A DNA stretch of 64,000 bases, from positions 28,218,702 through 28,282,701 of the forward strand of contig CM046309.1 in assembly GCA_025267735.1 (NCBI GenBank), given 5' to 3'. The stretch comes from Mactra quadrangularis (lineage: Eukaryota > Mollusca > Bivalvia > Venerida > Mactridae). The stretch's first letter is position 1. Every line of letters begins with the position of its first letter. Below the pieces are notes generated by a model. The model saw nothing but the letters and a program-made list of their open reading frames with translations, searched no databases and was not told the origin of the DNA. Shown piece by piece: positions 63,246-64,000 of this stretch. Both the position numbers and the translations under genes were made by a program.

Positions 63246-64000
63246 AACAAGACAATAAAATGCAAGCTTGACATAAATACCTATTTTTAATAGATTTGTG
63301 TTGACAAGGATACCGTATTTCGTGCACAACTTTAATATCCATTATGGTCTCCTATAGTTACATAAATGCCCCCATTTGGAACGATGCGATCATTCATTGA
63401 AATAATCATTCAGAACACATCGGCGATTACTGCGCAACACAGTTTACGGAATCACCCGAGTGTTTTTCCGATTGTGAATAGCCGATGAGTTCCGAATGAT
63501 TAATGCCAATAAGGTGTTCTGAATAAAAGAATATAAGTAATAACTCATTGCAACTATAAATCATGTACTTCATTATAAGTTCCTAATGCACCATAACGAT
63601 TTTGATATTTACAATACGTTTGCAGTCAACACGAGGGTGGTGATTGACGTTTGACATTTTATCGCTGGCAGAAAATGTCACAGATGTGATTAAAATGAGT
63701 AAGTGTCATGTTATCTAACAGCCAGCGTTCCTGTATCCATGTTCCCCGATGGTAACAAGGGGGATCGCTGACATTTAAACCATTCCATGTGTGTAGCTAG
63801 TTCAAACTGCCAATAACTTGCCTTTAGCGACACTGCAAAAGGACATTGGCTGTTCGGTTTGAAAGCACCAATATCGCTCGGGATTTTCCATTCATACCAT
63901 TGAACTCTAAATTATATAAATACAGTACTATGTTCATGGGCCATTTCTGACCTTAGGCATAACAATTACATGTATATTGTTATCTATTTTGATTGAAATA
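63246..64000. other. Duplicated non-coding sequence to the window end
   Basis: Aligns with 39,665-40,345 and then 41,055-41,135 of unit A; the intervening 0.7 kb, including the foldback element of unit A, is missing. No gene is supportable. Confidence 0.55.

Larger units (their letters stand above)
46163..64000. repeat. Tandem segmental duplication, unit B (runs off the window)
   Basis: Second copy of the unit starting at 26,443. Homology begins at AGGGTATGTG and TATGGTGCTTTAC, and is still present at the last base (63,928-64,000 matches 41,055-41,135). The next expected content beyond the window is therefore the upstream region and gene equivalent to 41,136-46,162. Confidence 0.88.

Noticed and set aside
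1..64000. CRISPR array, operon or prokaryotic mobile element
   Set aside because: No regularly spaced short repeats with unique spacers, and no bacterial gene organisation. The only regular array is the 73-bp tandem repeat, which has no spacers.

Overview
The window is AT-rich eukaryotic DNA with GT-AG introns, TATA boxes, tRNA-derived SINEs, a LINE remnant and many short inverted-repeat transposons. A Toll-like receptor of the multiple-cysteine-cluster type (LRR, LRRCT, LRRNT, LRR, LRRCT, membrane helix, TIR) points to a protostome. The repeat style and general composition suggest a mollusc, most likely a bivalve; that assignment is inference.

Layout. Bases 1-26,400 are almost gene-free: one plausible minus-strand internal exon (2,901-3,071), three copies of one SINE family, two copies of a palindromic repeat rich in GTTGAG motifs, and a small foldback element. 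From about 26,440 to the window end lie two tandem copies of a unit of roughly 19.7 kb. Unit A runs from about 26,443 to about 46,160 and unit B from about 46,163 beyond the end of the window. They are alignable in long blocks, at a few per cent difference in the parts compared by eye.

Genes. Unit A holds a complete three-exon gene for a small secreted cysteine-rich protein (41,647-45,712). Its unit B counterpart should lie just past the window end. Unit B holds an intact Toll-like receptor gene on the minus strand (54,884-57,923, two coding exons, 784 residues). Unit A keeps only the last ~114 codons of its receptor, because a 3.6 kb deletion with a 2-base microhomology removed the rest. Conversely, unit A keeps a TATA box and first exon of an unidentified minus-strand gene (26,918-27,149), while unit B has lost that promoter and start through a 1.6 kb deletion. 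The two units are therefore decaying reciprocally.

Mobile DNA. Comparing A with B gives empty sites for several insertions made after the duplication: a 557-bp element with GTAC target duplication, a 1,206-bp element with AGGT target duplication, a tRNA-derived SINE with an 8-bp target duplication, and a 5'-truncated LINE with RNase H and zinc-knuckle regions and an 11-bp target duplication. The LINE and three SINE families have similar 3' tails, suggesting the LINE machinery mobilised the SINEs. No new multi-gene system was found. The clearest biology is the lopsided fate of a duplicated immune receptor and an unusually readable record of transposon activity.
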